Assembly: GCA_014905825.1 (NCBI GenBank)
Contig: JACGCN010000025.1
Span: 682,001-746,000 of the forward strand
Direction: 5' to 3'
Source: Lyophyllum atratum
Lineage: Eukaryota; Basidiomycota; Agaricomycetes; Agaricales; Lyophyllaceae
Length of the DNA: 64,000 nucleotides
Part shown: piece after piece, positions 10,718 to 20,671 of the stretch
Layout of the letters: each line of letters starts with the position of its first letter
How positions within the stretch are numbered: the first letter of the stretch is position 1
The notes under the pieces: model-generated
What the model saw: the letters and a program-made list of their open reading frames with translations, nothing else
Database searches by the model: none
Told to the model about the DNA's origin: nothing
Made by a program: the position numbers and the translations under genes

Positions 10718-11916
10718 ATGCATCGTCGCATCCTCAAAAACGTTTGCGGCTCATCGCTTCGACCTCCCCTTAGGCCGAGCAGCGTAGGCCTCCGCTCCAT
10801 CGCGACCAGTGCCGACTATGAATCAAAATATGCCAACAAGCTACGCCAAAGAGCGGAAGAGTGAGAGGTCTTACGTCCTTTCCGTCGTCGTATGTGACAA
10901 TTTCCTGACAGAAAGACATCGCAATCGAATTCCTGGTAACACAGAAAAGGCCTGAACGTCGACGAACTAAAAGTGAAGGTCAAGGAAGAGCAGGCGGCGG
11001 AGGCGCGTCGGAAACGCGAACTGAGAGCTGCGCTAGCAGCAGAGGCAACCGCCAACGCCCCGGCCACTAGTGCAATCTCTCAAAAACAACCGATGCAACC
11101 ACCTTCTACTTCGTGCGCTCGCAAGGATAGTTCTCCAGTCAAGGTTGCTTCTTCCCTGCCTTCTGTAGGAACAGCAATTCATTCCTCTATCCATAGCCAT
11201 TGTCGTCAATATTAAATCTCCCAAAAATCATGGAGACACCTCATACACCGGCACAGATAGGTGCCCTCTGGACGGCCTACCATGCATCACGGTCAGGTGG
11301 TACAGGCCGGGGCTACGTATGCGCTTCCATCCCTTTGGATCTCTATAATCGAATGGCCGGCATCGGGAAACGCTATCCAAGCTTCATCGTGCCCGTCCCG
11401 CGCGTGAGGTCGGCGACGGAAGCCAAAGCAGAAGGGGAGGAAGACACCGCTTACGAATTCTATTTCCTGCAGTGGGACTTCCACGACGTCCCACCTGTGC
11501 CAACTGTGACCGAGGACATATTTGCGGCGAAACTACCTACCTCGTTCTCGGCAGGCGTCAACCCCAAAACATCGACTGTCCTTTTCACGCCCCTTCAGGA
11601 ATACAAGATGAGGGCCGCGTTTGCGACGCCGTACATCGTCCTGACGCATTATACGGACCTCGCACATTCGCATGGAGTTGTACTCCTGAGGGGTGAAATT
11701 ACCCCAGCCACAGCAAGCAGTGGAGGCAGCGGAGATGCACGGTACATGATGAGCCAAGAAGACGCGCAACTTTTAGCAATGACTGCACAAAAGTTCTATC
11801 TGTGGGATGGCGACGGTCAGGCGAGCGAGGGAGGGAGGTTACTGAGGTGCTTCCACGAGACGCCTGAAGACTTTAAATGGGAGGAACTGCTAAAACAGGC
11901 CAAGTGGACTATCTAG
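10718..11916 (+). CDS. ATP11: F1-ATP synthase assembly chaperone ATP11
   Basis: Mitochondrial chaperone that binds unassembled F1 beta subunit and hands it to the alpha/beta hexamer. Exons 10718-10860, 10945-11143 and 11197-11916 sum to 1062 nt, or 353 residues, in the family range. The N-terminus is a strong presequence (MHRRILKNVCGSSLRPPLRP...). It is followed by YESKYANKLRQRAEEKGL and a Lys/Glu/Ala-rich coiled segment. The ATP11 core starts at KPLSSILNLPKIMETPHTP and includes ALWTAYH, IPLDLYNRM, PSFIVPVPR, EFYFLQWDFH and VLTHYTDLAHSHGVVLLRGE. The second intron acceptor (TAG at 11194-11196) is fixed by continuity of the conserved KPLSSIL block. It converges on the NmrA-like gene with 50 bp between stops. 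Confidence 0.93.
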
Positions 11917-11966
11917 CCATACGGGTACGTGGTGTCCAATGTAATCGTCCATAGAACAGAACGCGA

Positions 11967-12665
11967 TTACCGGGAACAGATAAGAGGTGCCTTCTTTATC
12001 CATTCCTTCCCTTCTATCGCAGCCACCACGAACGCTGCGAAACCCGCTCTCGACAAGAACGTATTCACCGTCCCATCTCCAACATAACCAGCAATGACCT
12101 CCTCTGTTGCTTTGTCTGTGAGGATAGGCACTCTGACGATCGTCCAATCTAAATCGCCACCCTGCGTGCGTACGTTGTTCCCAATGGCCATCATGTCTTT
12201 GTATGCGTTCCTCGCGAAGGTAGAAACACCCGTAACCAACGTCGAAAACGCGAGATTGAATTTGTCGGCGGGGTCTCGGATGGACGCAGTACCAAGGCAT
12301 ATGAGGCGCTTGATCTTTTGTTGGTGCATGATATCGATCAGACCAAGATATGCATCTGCGAGGGGCGTGTTGGATGGATGAAATGGGCCTCGCGGTACAC
12401 TCGGCCCTATGGCAGACAGAACTACATCAACGCCCTTCATCGCCTTGGCAAGTTCGTCCTTGTTGTCGAGCTGGCCTTCCACGACGGTGATGGAAGAGTT
12501 GGCTTTGAGATCGTCTGGTACTTTATCAGGAGATCTGACATAGAGGACTATGGTGCACGACGGGTATTGCTTAAGAGCCTGACGTGTTAAAACAATGCCA
12601 GTTGGGCCTGTTGCGCCGAGGATGAGGATGCGCATATTGGCAGAAGTTGAGGGATCTTTTGGCAA
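11967..12665 (-). CDS. NAD(P)-binding, NmrA/SDR-a type oxidoreductase-like protein
   Basis: Single-exon, 232-residue Rossmann protein. The dinucleotide motif GATGPTG lies near residue 17 (MRILILGATGPTGIVLTRQA). VVEGQLDNKDELAKAMKGVDVVLSAIGP supplies the second and fourth beta-strands. IKRLICLGTASIR and LDWTIVRVPIL are typical of the NAD(P)H-binding (NmrA-like) family. No canonical YxxxK catalytic pair is apparent, so it may be an atypical SDR used as a redox sensor or a reductase of unknown substrate. The in-frame start at 12665 is used; a second Met just before RILIL would give a shorter form. The LIP2 stop lies 105 bp upstream on the same strand. Confidence 0.85.
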   Translation of the reverse strand: MPKDPSTSANMRILILGATGPTGIVLTRQALKQYPSCTIVLYVRSPDKVPDDLKANSSITVVEGQLDNKDELAKAMKGVDVVLSAIGPSVPRGPFHPSNTPLADAYLGLIDIMHQQKIKRLICLGTASIRDPADKFNLAFSTLVTGVSTFARNAYKDMMAIGNNVRTQGGDLDWTIVRVPILTDKATEEVIAGYVGDGTVNTFLSRAGFAAFVVAAIEGKEWIKKAPLICSR

Positions 12666-12769
12666 CGCCAGCTTTATGTATGTAATCTATCGCGATCTAC
12701 AAGTCCGATCGTGGCCTCGCACCGTCATAATGCGCGATATATGGATGCATTATTCAGAATCAGGTATAT

Positions 12770-13546
12770 CTAAGACGTCGGCCCAGTCGGCCATGACCCA
12801 GCTCGAAAGGCCTCCTCCTCCATACCTGCAATGGCATCTCCGATCTCCCCTTCCTCCTCAGGTTTCATCAGCACAACTTCGCGCTCATACAGCCGACCAA
12901 ACCTGCTGGCTAGGCCTGGTATCTCGTCCTCCACGTTGACTTCTTGATGTTTAACCGTTTCCACCGACCCAGCATTCACCCCCTCCAGCCCACATGCCAC
13001 AATCCGATCGAACCATAGCGTCGGCTCGCGGGTTATATTCAAGGAGAAGCCGTGTGATGTCAACCGATGTCGCACCTGCACTCCAATGCTTCCTATTTTC
13101 GTGGTGGGATCCAGGAACACACCCGTGTGTTCTGAGGGTATCGGCGTTATCGCATGAGCCTCTTGCAGATGGAGCTCCAACATTTTCTGCATCCGACAGA
13201 CGTAGTCCCGTGCCCCCATAGTGGGAGAATAGCGCGAGAGATCCAGTAACGGGTAGCCCACAATTTGGCCAGGCCCATGGTACGTCAGCTCCCCTCCGCG
13301 AGTGGTAGTAATGAAGTCGGCCCCGATGCTCGTGAGGCGTATTCGTTCATCTCGAATGGTTGGTTCTGCCTGTCGACGGCCAGCAGTGTAGACCGGGCGA
13401 TGCTGTAACAAAAGAAGAATATCCTTGTGCGATCCAGTCCGTCGTTGTGATAGTTGAATTTGGTGTAGCCTCTCCTGGAGAGCCAAGGTCTGTGCGTACG
13501 GCAGTGGTTGTCGGAAATAATGATAGAGAATCGGAGGGAGAGACAT
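12770..13546 (-). CDS. LIP2: Lipoyl(octanoyl) transferase LIP2/LipB
   Basis: Transfers octanoate from acyl carrier protein to the lipoyl domain of H protein or E2 subunits in mitochondria, before LIP5 adds sulfur. Single exon, 258 residues. The LipB fold shows LLLLQHRPVYTAGRR, the signature RGGELTYHGPGQIVGYPLLDL, the conserved lysine loop TKIGSIGVQVRHRLTSHGFSLN, and the catalytic-Cys region DRIVACGLEG. Catalytic Lys and Cys are both present. The N-terminus (MSLPPILYHYFRQPLPYAQ) is short and not strongly presequence-like. Import may therefore depend on an unrecognised upstream exon or an internal signal. Confidence 0.94.
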   Translation of the reverse strand: MSLPPILYHYFRQPLPYAQTLALQERLHQIQLSQRRTGSHKDILLLLQHRPVYTAGRRQAEPTIRDERIRLTSIGADFITTTRGGELTYHGPGQIVGYPLLDLSRYSPTMGARDYVCRMQKMLELHLQEAHAITPIPSEHTGVFLDPTTKIGSIGVQVRHRLTSHGFSLNITREPTLWFDRIVACGLEGVNAGSVETVKHQEVNVEDEIPGLASRFGRLYEREVVLMKPEEEGEIGDAIAGMEEEAFRAGSWPTGPTS

Positions 13547-14449
13547 GATGACAAGATGTACGGTCTCTGACCAGGAGCTTCAGCGGGCTCAGCTTCGTCA
13601 ACCTCAGTAGGACTGTAACCTTTGACTCTTTGCCAACCTTGCTGACGGAGGCTGACGGACTCGGATACAGATCATCCTGGGTCGGCCCGGTTTGTTTGTG
13701 GCTATTAGCTTTGGACCGGTTTGTGAATTCCGAGTCCCTCACTTGAACTTGGACAACGCGCGAACTGGCTAGTAGTAGCTATCTGCTGTCGGCCTTTCGG
13801 ACTACTGGTAACATGAAAAGAATCGGTTACACATCTGCTTTTATCATTTCCCCTTGTCCAGCTGTCAATATTCATATTCAAACGTCGAGGCTCGGACTGG
13901 CGCCTATACGTATTGACATATCATCACCAACAGTCACCAACACGACCTAACACGACATCGGAGGAAGTGGTCACCAACAAGCGGAGAGCCGTTGCTTCCG
14001 ATTCCGTGGAACGTCGGCTTTCTCTTCTTCCTTTTTGCGTTGCACAGGCCGTCGGACTTGCAGGACTTTCGATCGATCGCACCAAGATCGCAACTATGAT
14101 CATTGTGAGCTATATTTATTCCACCGTAGCTGTCTGCAGTCAAGATGGGGAGGTTAGAAGAATCAAGGTTTGCAGCATACGTCTATAGAAAACTCGAAGT
14201 TCATTTTATTTCCATGTAGAGCTTGTTCTCACTGCGTGGATGTATGCGCCACGCCATGGTGGGATTTTCCTTGCTGGCGCCCTTGGAAACCATCTGACTG
14301 CGCTTCTCTCTGTGGCTTCACTTGATGTTGACTTCGGGCGCCATGAGATCGAATCGCATTCTTGGAATGAATTGTATCAGGGGTTCGTGGTGAAGTAAAA
14401 CGAGATGAATGATGATGATGATTCTGAGTCCGTGGGTGTGAGATTCTGA
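13547..14449. other. Intergenic, no convincing gene
   Basis: It contains the LIP2 upstream region. A possible plus-strand fragment lies around 14100-14400, where short open frames (about 57 codons) can be read between weak splice sites. I cannot make a supported gene model from them. Confidence 0.4.
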
Positions 14450-14836
14450 CTACTGGAAGGTGTAATAACACTGCGCGGGTATGTTCTTTTTAGAGACCTG
14501 CTTTGGGAACTTGGCGGCTAATCGTGATTTGATTCCAGAACTCGACTTGAAAGAAGTCAGTCGCTGAAATGAGCGTCATGGAAATAGCATACCTCGACTT
14601 CTTGGTTGGACCCTTTCTTCGGGGCACCGTCAGCAATTATAGACTTCGGTCGATCGTTAACGCAGACGGGGAAAAATAACGGTAACATCGACTTACAAAA
14701 TGGAGGCTCTGTGCTGCCTTCTTTCTCAACGTCTGTAGGGTCGGGACATCGAGGTAGTTGCTTTTGTGCTAGTAGAGGTCATTAATAGGCAGCCTACGGG
14801 AATAATTTTAGACAAGGACCAACCGACGACGACATG
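14450..14836 (-). CDS. Candidate small four-exon gene, unknown function
   Basis: I do not recognise this gene. On the minus strand, four small exons join in phase 0: ATG at 14834-14836 (MSSS), then HKSNYLDVPTLQTLRKKAAQ..., then SIIADGAPKKGSNQEVE, then RLTSFKSSSGIKSRLAAKFP... to TAG (complement of 14450-14452). The second and third introns have standard donors (GTAAGT, GTATGC). The product would be about 82 residues, basic (Lys/Arg-rich) and Ser-rich, with no membrane segment. Retaining the second intron also leaves the frame open, so isoforms are possible. Support is splice-site consistency only; it could be chance. Confidence 0.4.
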
Positions 14837-15177
14837 GCGGCAAGACGTTTCAGTGATGAAGACCCGAGGATTAGACACAATGCGAAACCAGCTCCAAGTC
14901 GCTGGGGATGTTGGTACTTGAGTGTGAGTGAAATCAACCGTTTTATAGCGCTTCGCCTTCTAGCGGACCCTTTCCAGGCTGTCGGACTTCGACTCCAACG
15001 CGCTCACACGAAGTCCCAGTGACGATCCCACCCAGCGGTAGTTGCAGATGAAATTTTTGTCCCACAGAAACGATCGCGGATCCAGGCTGTGCGTCAACAG
15101 AAGGAACAGAACCATCGAAGGCCCTGTGTCTTGATTCTCGCCAGCGTTATGACTCCTTGGGCCTAGCCAATGCTCCA

Positions 15178-15639
15178 TTATGACGGATCCGACGAGGGCA
15201 CTCCCGGTCGCTGGGTTCCCGAGACCAGGTTTAGGAGTCTTTTCCTTGTTCGCTGCACGCTGACGGACGATCCTGCCCACGACCGACAACCTGTATCATC
15301 GAAGCCAGATTTAAGCAACACGGCTTCGACAGAGCTCGTGATATATCTGGAATTATGCCTGGAATGGGAACAGGGAGTACACGGCCGGTTTTGTGCTCGG
15401 CCGAAAGATATTAAGAACATCCAGATATGTGACTGGTTGCATCTGGGTGCTTTCCACGGTTGTTGTACTCTGTTGCAGATGCGGTTGTCTCGAGCATATG
15501 ACTGGATATAAAACCCAAGACCAGGTCCGAAAAGTTTAACAAGCCCCAGAATATCGTGGACTCCCATGGGCGCCTTGGGTGACAGGAGGCTGTCTACATC
15601 GAACGCTGCGATCCCAGTTGGGGGGAGTAGTGCTGTCAT
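15178..15639 (-). CDS. Weak candidate gene, unknown
   Basis: An open minus-strand frame of 153 codons starts MTALLPPTGIAAFDVDSLLSPKAPM. A GT-AG intron after LVKLFGP is possible and would replace the Cys/Arg-rich run that follows. No domain was recognised, and the downstream composition looks non-coding. The true 3' end is uncertain and may extend to about 14960 in another frame. Reported because this part of the window otherwise lacks a gene. Confidence 0.22.
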   Translation of the reverse strand: MTALLPPTGIAAFDVDSLLSPKAPMGVHDILGLVKLFGPGLGFYIQSYARDNRICNRVQQPWKAPRCNQSHIWMFLISFGRAQNRPCTPCSHSRHNSRYITSSVEAVLLKSGFDDTGCRSWAGSSVSVQRTRKRLLNLVSGTQRPGVPSSDPS

Positions 15640-15800
15640 GCTATTGCCACGACGCGCACTTTTTATCCATAGCGGAATTCCAAGGAAATACCAAGCGGAT
15701 TTGCTGGATTGTCGAGGTCATGCGCACTTCAAAACCGAGACTTTAAGAGACAGGGCCAGCGGAAAAAGTGATGATCAAGCCCAACGCTTTTGATCGCAAA

Positions 15801-15936
15801 GATAAGCATCCCCTTTTCGCGTATGTCAGGGCTATTTTTGTCCGTTATCTTCTCGTCGCACGTGACAATATGTCTCCGCGACTGAATTTGCAGCCCAAGT
15901 CAAAGCCACAATGACCCGCCTGGAAAGCCTCTTATC
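15801..15936. promoter_or_regulatory. Possible GATA-factor sites upstream of the ammonium transporter
   Basis: GATAAG at 15801-15806, AGATAA on the complement at 15845-15850 and GATAAG on the complement at 15931-15936 lie 170-305 bases before the transporter ATG. Fungal ammonium transporters are commonly controlled by nitrogen-responsive GATA factors. Three HGATAR sites in this span is somewhat above chance, so regulation is plausible but unproven. Confidence 0.35.
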
Positions 15937-16105
15937 TCGGACGGAAATCGGCTAACGAGCTTACCCTTAAAAACCTTCACAAAGATCTTTTCCGCCCCTT
16001 GCTACGCACTTCCACTACCAGTCCGCCAATTTTTTAGCCCTGCCCCTGTTGTCCGGGGTCAGAAGTCCAGAGTGCGGCTTACAAAACCTGCGAACCCATT
16101 CATTA

Positions 16106-18119
16106 ATGGCAGAGGTTGGCACCTCCTTGAAAACCAGGTTCGGAGACGCCCTGCGAGCTTCGCCAGTCCACCATCTATATTCTCGTGAGCCCATTTAATT
16201 CCCGTCTCGTCCCGGCCCTGCTAACGCGTTAATCTAGGCGATGCCTCTTCGTGAGTTCAGCGTTGTGTCCTCAGACCTAACCTGAAACTTATGTGTATTT
16301 TCCAGCTTTGACCGTGGAGACATATCCTTCATCATTATGGCGGGAGCTATGGTGTTTCTCATGATACCAGGCCTCGGTGAGCGTGATAATCCCCTCAAGT
16401 TGGCAGACGGGCTTACGCTTTTTCTAAAGCCTTCCTTTACTCCGGCCTTGCTCGTCGGAAAAGTGCACGTAAGTTTTGCTTTGCGGCTGACATGTTGGCC
16501 AACTTTAATTGACATGCCCCACCACTCAGTCTCATTGATATGGGCGTGCTTTGCGAGTAATGCCATCGTCATTTTTCAATGGTATTTCTGGGGCTACTCT
16601 CTCGCTTTTTCCCAATCCGCCACCAATGGATATATTGGCAACCTGCAACACTTCGGGCTTATGAATGTCCTCGCAGATCCTTCACCTGGGTCGCCGCTCA
16701 TCCCGGAATTGATCTACAGCTTCTTCCAAATGGAATTCGCGTGCGTAACGGCAGCAATTCTAATGGGTGGCATAGCAGAGCGGGGTCGGGTACTTCCGGC
16801 TATGGTGTTCATCTTCTTGTGGGTGACCATAGTGTACTGTCCACTCGCATATTGGGCGTGGGGAGTCAACGGGTGGGCGTTCAAGTGGGGCGTTTTCGAT
16901 TTCGCAGGCGAGTCTCACAATGCTCCGATCAAACGCCACAAGCTAACCCTTGTCTCCTTAGGTGGAGGTCCCGTCGAGATTGGAAGCGGCGTCGGTGGTC
17001 TTGCCTATTCGTGGATCCTCGGACGCCGACAAGAGAAGGAACTGCTCAACTTCCGACCCCACAATGTGTCCATGGTAGGACTCGGCAGTAAGTCTCAGGA
17101 CATCATGAATGATGCAAAATCCGCGTGCTTATGGTGGTTTAGCCTCACTTCTCTGGTTCGGATGGATAGGCTTCAATGGTGGGAGCGCGTTCGGTGCCAA
17201 CCTTCGCGCTGTAATTGCCATCTGGAACACCATGATCGCGGCTGCCTTCGGCGGAGCTGTATGGTGCTTGCTGGATTTCCGGATTGAGCGGCGGTGGACT
17301 ATGGTCGGTTTCTGCTCGGGGACGATCGCTGGACTTGTGGCTGCCACTCCATCTTCTGGGTACCTACAGCTGTGGTCGTCGGTAGTGGTAGGCGTCTTGG
17401 CAGGCAGCATTTGTAACTTTGCCACTAAGGGTAAGCTTCAGTCGAATGTCCGAGGACATGTGATTAACACATACTCCAGTGAAATTTTTGGTCCGAGTCG
17501 ACGACGCGCTTGATCTCTTCGCCGAGCATGCAGTCGGCGGAATAATTGGCTTGCTTCTCAATGCTTTCTTTGCCTCTGGTACCATCATTGGTCTCGACGA
17601 TGTCAATACGGGGATCAAAGGAGGCTGGGTCGATCACAACTGGAAACAGCTTTATATCCAGTTTGCCTATATCTGTGCGACTTGCTCCTACACTTTCGTA
17701 GTCACCGCCTTTCTTGCGAAATGCGTGGATCTTGTACCTGGTCTACATTTAAGAAACACACCAGAGGCTGAGAAGCGCGGTATGGATGAGATCGAGGTTT
17801 GTACCGAAATTTTTGGTTTTCTGGCTACTTCTGATCGCTTCACCTTGAATAGATTGGGGAGTTCGCCAGCGACTATATCGAAATTCGGAGGGACTTCACG
17901 GATGGGGCCGCGCCCTTCGATTCCACTGAGGGAAAACGAGAATTCTTCCGCCCTCACGTTGCAGCCGGCGACAGACATGGGCATGCCGAAAATTCCTTCT
18001 CAAATCATGCTAACGGCAATCATGACATGAATGAACCATCACATCGTCTTGAGACTCTATCTGAAATGACGGAAAAGACGCGGAATGGCACTGTAGCACC
18101 ACCATCACCATCGACATAA
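16106..18119 (+). CDS. Ammonium transporter, AMT/MEP family (Mep1/3-like)
   Basis: Eleven-helix plasma-membrane ammonium importer. Short 5' exons join to give MAEVGTSLKTRFGDALRASP then DRGDISFIIMAGAMVFLMIPGL. An exon completes the AMT signature (FLYSGLARRKSALSLIWACF). Later blocks include NAIVIFQWYFWGYSLAFS, a GGGPVEIGSG loop, SLLWFGWIGFNGGSAFGANL and EHAVGGIIGLLLNAFFASG. The second pore His is present (EHAVGG). The first twin-His position is Glu (PVEIGSG), as in yeast Mep1/Mep3 rather than Mep2. The intron at 16908-16961 has a GC donor. The cytosolic tail is His/Asn/Ser-rich and ends with TAA at 18117-18119. About nine introns. Confidence 0.93.
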
Positions 18120-18314
18120 TGTTGTTTTACCACACTTGTATATACCTTCATCATCACAATGCACATCTAGATCAATTTACACGGATTTCTATCATAACCC
18201 GTTGGAAAGCAGTCAATATTGTGGTGGCTATCTATCTATATACACGTCCAGTCAGATGGTAGGTCATTAAAGGGTATACGGTCTCTTGTATATTGACAAT
18301 CATATGAGTCGAAA

Positions 18315-20272
18315 TCAACAATCCCACCCAATCACAAATTCCTTGTCATTGGGTGCAGCCTGATGACCGGGCAAATCTGTGGCTGATAAACGAGGGCCAC
18401 AAATGCTGGACCCAAATTCCTCATTCAGCAGGAGATCGACAACGTTGCGAGATGCAATCGTTTCAGTTTCCATCGTTGATATAAACCTAACAAAAAGATA
18501 TAACTGATCAGGCCAGCACGAATTGTCAAACGGACGGATCGAGGCTTACGGCTCAAAAGCATTTACGTAGTAAAGACCACGATCCAATTTGACAGGAGGG
18601 AATGTCGTGGTAGGAGTAAGTTTGGGGTAAGCGTCCCACTGAAAGTAGGGTTAGGGCTGATGGGAGCGGGAATGCAAAGGGAAGAACACCAACCTCTTTC
18701 CTGTGGATCCAGCCAACCTGTCCGAGGAACATCTTGTTCAACCATTCGTCACTGAGCCTTTCCTTCGAGAAGATTTTAACAGCCCACTCCCCGTCCTTAA
18801 CCAATCCATGATATGAAAGAGAGTTGAAGTCAGGTTCTTTCCGGCCATTCCTAACGCCCTCATACGTCGTCAGCACCGCGTTAGGCAGAACGGAACCCGC
18901 CGACAAGCCAAAATAAGCCGGGTCTGGTGTGGGAGACGTCGTGGTGAGAAGCGTAACGTGAAGGTGAACATAGGGTTGTTCAGGGATCGCAGAAGCGATA
19001 GAAGGAGGCAGGGCAATACCCGAGGAATGGAACGGGGTGGCTAACACGACGGCCTTGTAGTTGACAGTGCCCTGCGTGCTCTTGATCGCCCATTGGTGAG
19101 CTGGAGTTGATATCTCTGAGATGCTAGTAACCTATAAATCACCGGGTCCCATTATTTCTGGATCACAGGGTAGGAAAATCAGCACTTACTTCGGTCTTGA
19201 GGTGAACATTGGCACCTGACCGCTCTAGGAATTGCTCGAAAATTTGGAAATTTCCTCCTTCTATTCCTCGAGCATTAGTCGCGGCCATTGAGGCTGCTCC
19301 ACCGATAGCATGCATATCATCAATATTCTGTAAAACACGAAACGCTGTGAGACACCATGCGTAATTTTGGTTGACGCAGTATTTACACACCTGGCCATAG
19401 TTTACACGTGTTGCGGCTTCAATAACCTCGAATGAGAATTTCTTGGCCACACCGGCCTTCACAAAATAACCAGCCGTTGTGTTCTGTACCATCTCCAAGA
19501 AATCCAACGAGGTAAGAAGATCGGTTATGTCGTCCCATTTCGGTGCGTCAGACGCGTAAAAGGTTAGGAACTTCTTAAGAACCGCCCCGACACTGTTTAG
19601 AATCAAATCAGCGTCATTTGTAGCTGCTTATATCGTGGTGGAAGTCCTCACATTTGCTCAGTGCGTCTAGGAGCCAGAACGCCGAACCGTAATATTGCTT
19701 TGATTGTGTCCCACCACCCATCACCAAACTAGAAAGGAGTCAATCATAGGAGCTTATCAGGCGGTGACAGCCTCCATACCGAAAACAGGAGCTCTTCCCC
19801 ATCCCAAATGCCTGTCTGACCGCCCATGTCGAACTCGCGACGTGTGAGATTGAACTCATCCGATGCTCTCCAAAGATTCTTATTCGCTGACACAAATATA
19901 GACGCGCCAAGTTCAAGGGGCCGTAGACTTGTGTTGGAATACGGGTATACAATGGTACTTCCTGCACATAAGCCAAGCTATAAATCTACCCCAACACAGA
20001 GCATAGAATGACGCACGACCACCGATATATGTCTCCCTTTCGTATACGTCAACCTCAACATCCAGACCGAACCGTTCCTTGGCTTTGGATATCCAGAATG
20101 CCGCTGAGCTGCCACCAGCTCCAGCACCTATAATTGCAATTCGGGGCACCTTTGCGAGAGTGGGCTGCTCAGGTTTTTCGAGGGTCACATTTTTGGTAAA
20201 GAATGGAACTCTGAAGGGTAACTGGAAGGCAAAACTGGCTGGAAGGAGGAGGATGAGTGCATGGCACCGCAT
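18315..20272 (-). CDS. Prenylcysteine oxidase/lyase-like FAD enzyme
   Basis: Flavoprotein that cleaves the thioether of farnesyl- or geranylgeranyl-cysteine released by turnover of prenylated proteins. It has a signal peptide (MRCHALILLLPASFAFQLPF), so a vacuolar or secretory location is expected. The FAD-binding Rossmann motif is RIAIIGAGAGGSSAAFWI, followed by a YERETYIGGR strand. The prenylcysteine lyase domain follows (SDAPKWDDITDLLTSLDF; EVIEAATRVNYGQ; IGGAASMAATNARGIEGGN). The last exons give LDRGLYYVNAFEP and a C-terminus ending GWDC with TGA at the complement of 18315-18317. Several short introns. It is divergent from the F-box gene. In basidiomycetes the substrate could also include turned-over mating pheromone, but that is speculation. 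Confidence 0.87.
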
Positions 20273-20671
20273 GTTGAGGATGAAATGACCTATTCGATCT
20301 CAACGCGCCTGTTCACAAGCATGGCAATTTCCTTAACTGACTTTGTATGCAAACACTAACATACATTGATGTGGATGACGTTCATTCTATACTTGCTTCA
20401 AGTTCTCGACTTTCACATCTCTTGATAAACGTCTGGACTGTGCGCCGGCCCATCGTGGTCCTTAGCACTATCTTCGTGAGTGCCCAGAACTGGAGCGCAT
20501 GTCCAGTACTGGAACTGAAAGAAGCCCGGGCCCCGAAGCGTTCGGCTCAGTATTTATTTATCTAATAGAAATTTCAAACAAAGCAAAGAAACTGATAATC
20601 ATAGGTACCGGCCTAATTAAGTACGAAGATCCCCTACATAGACTTCGTGCGACCCTTGGTGAGCAACCACC
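20273..20671. other. Divergent promoter region, PCYOX / F-box
   Basis: A 399-bp gap between two divergent starts. No coding potential or strong motif recognised. Confidence 0.45.

Noticed and set aside
7793..13546. Functional mitochondrial gene cluster (LEA-like, ATP11, LIP2)
   Set aside because: Genes lie on both strands, separated by eIF4A and an NmrA-like gene; proximity is probably chance.
16579..17091. 170-codon Arg/Trp-rich plus frame inside the transporter
   Set aside because: Frame-shifted shadow of transporter exons; it appears only if the GC-AG intron is ignored.
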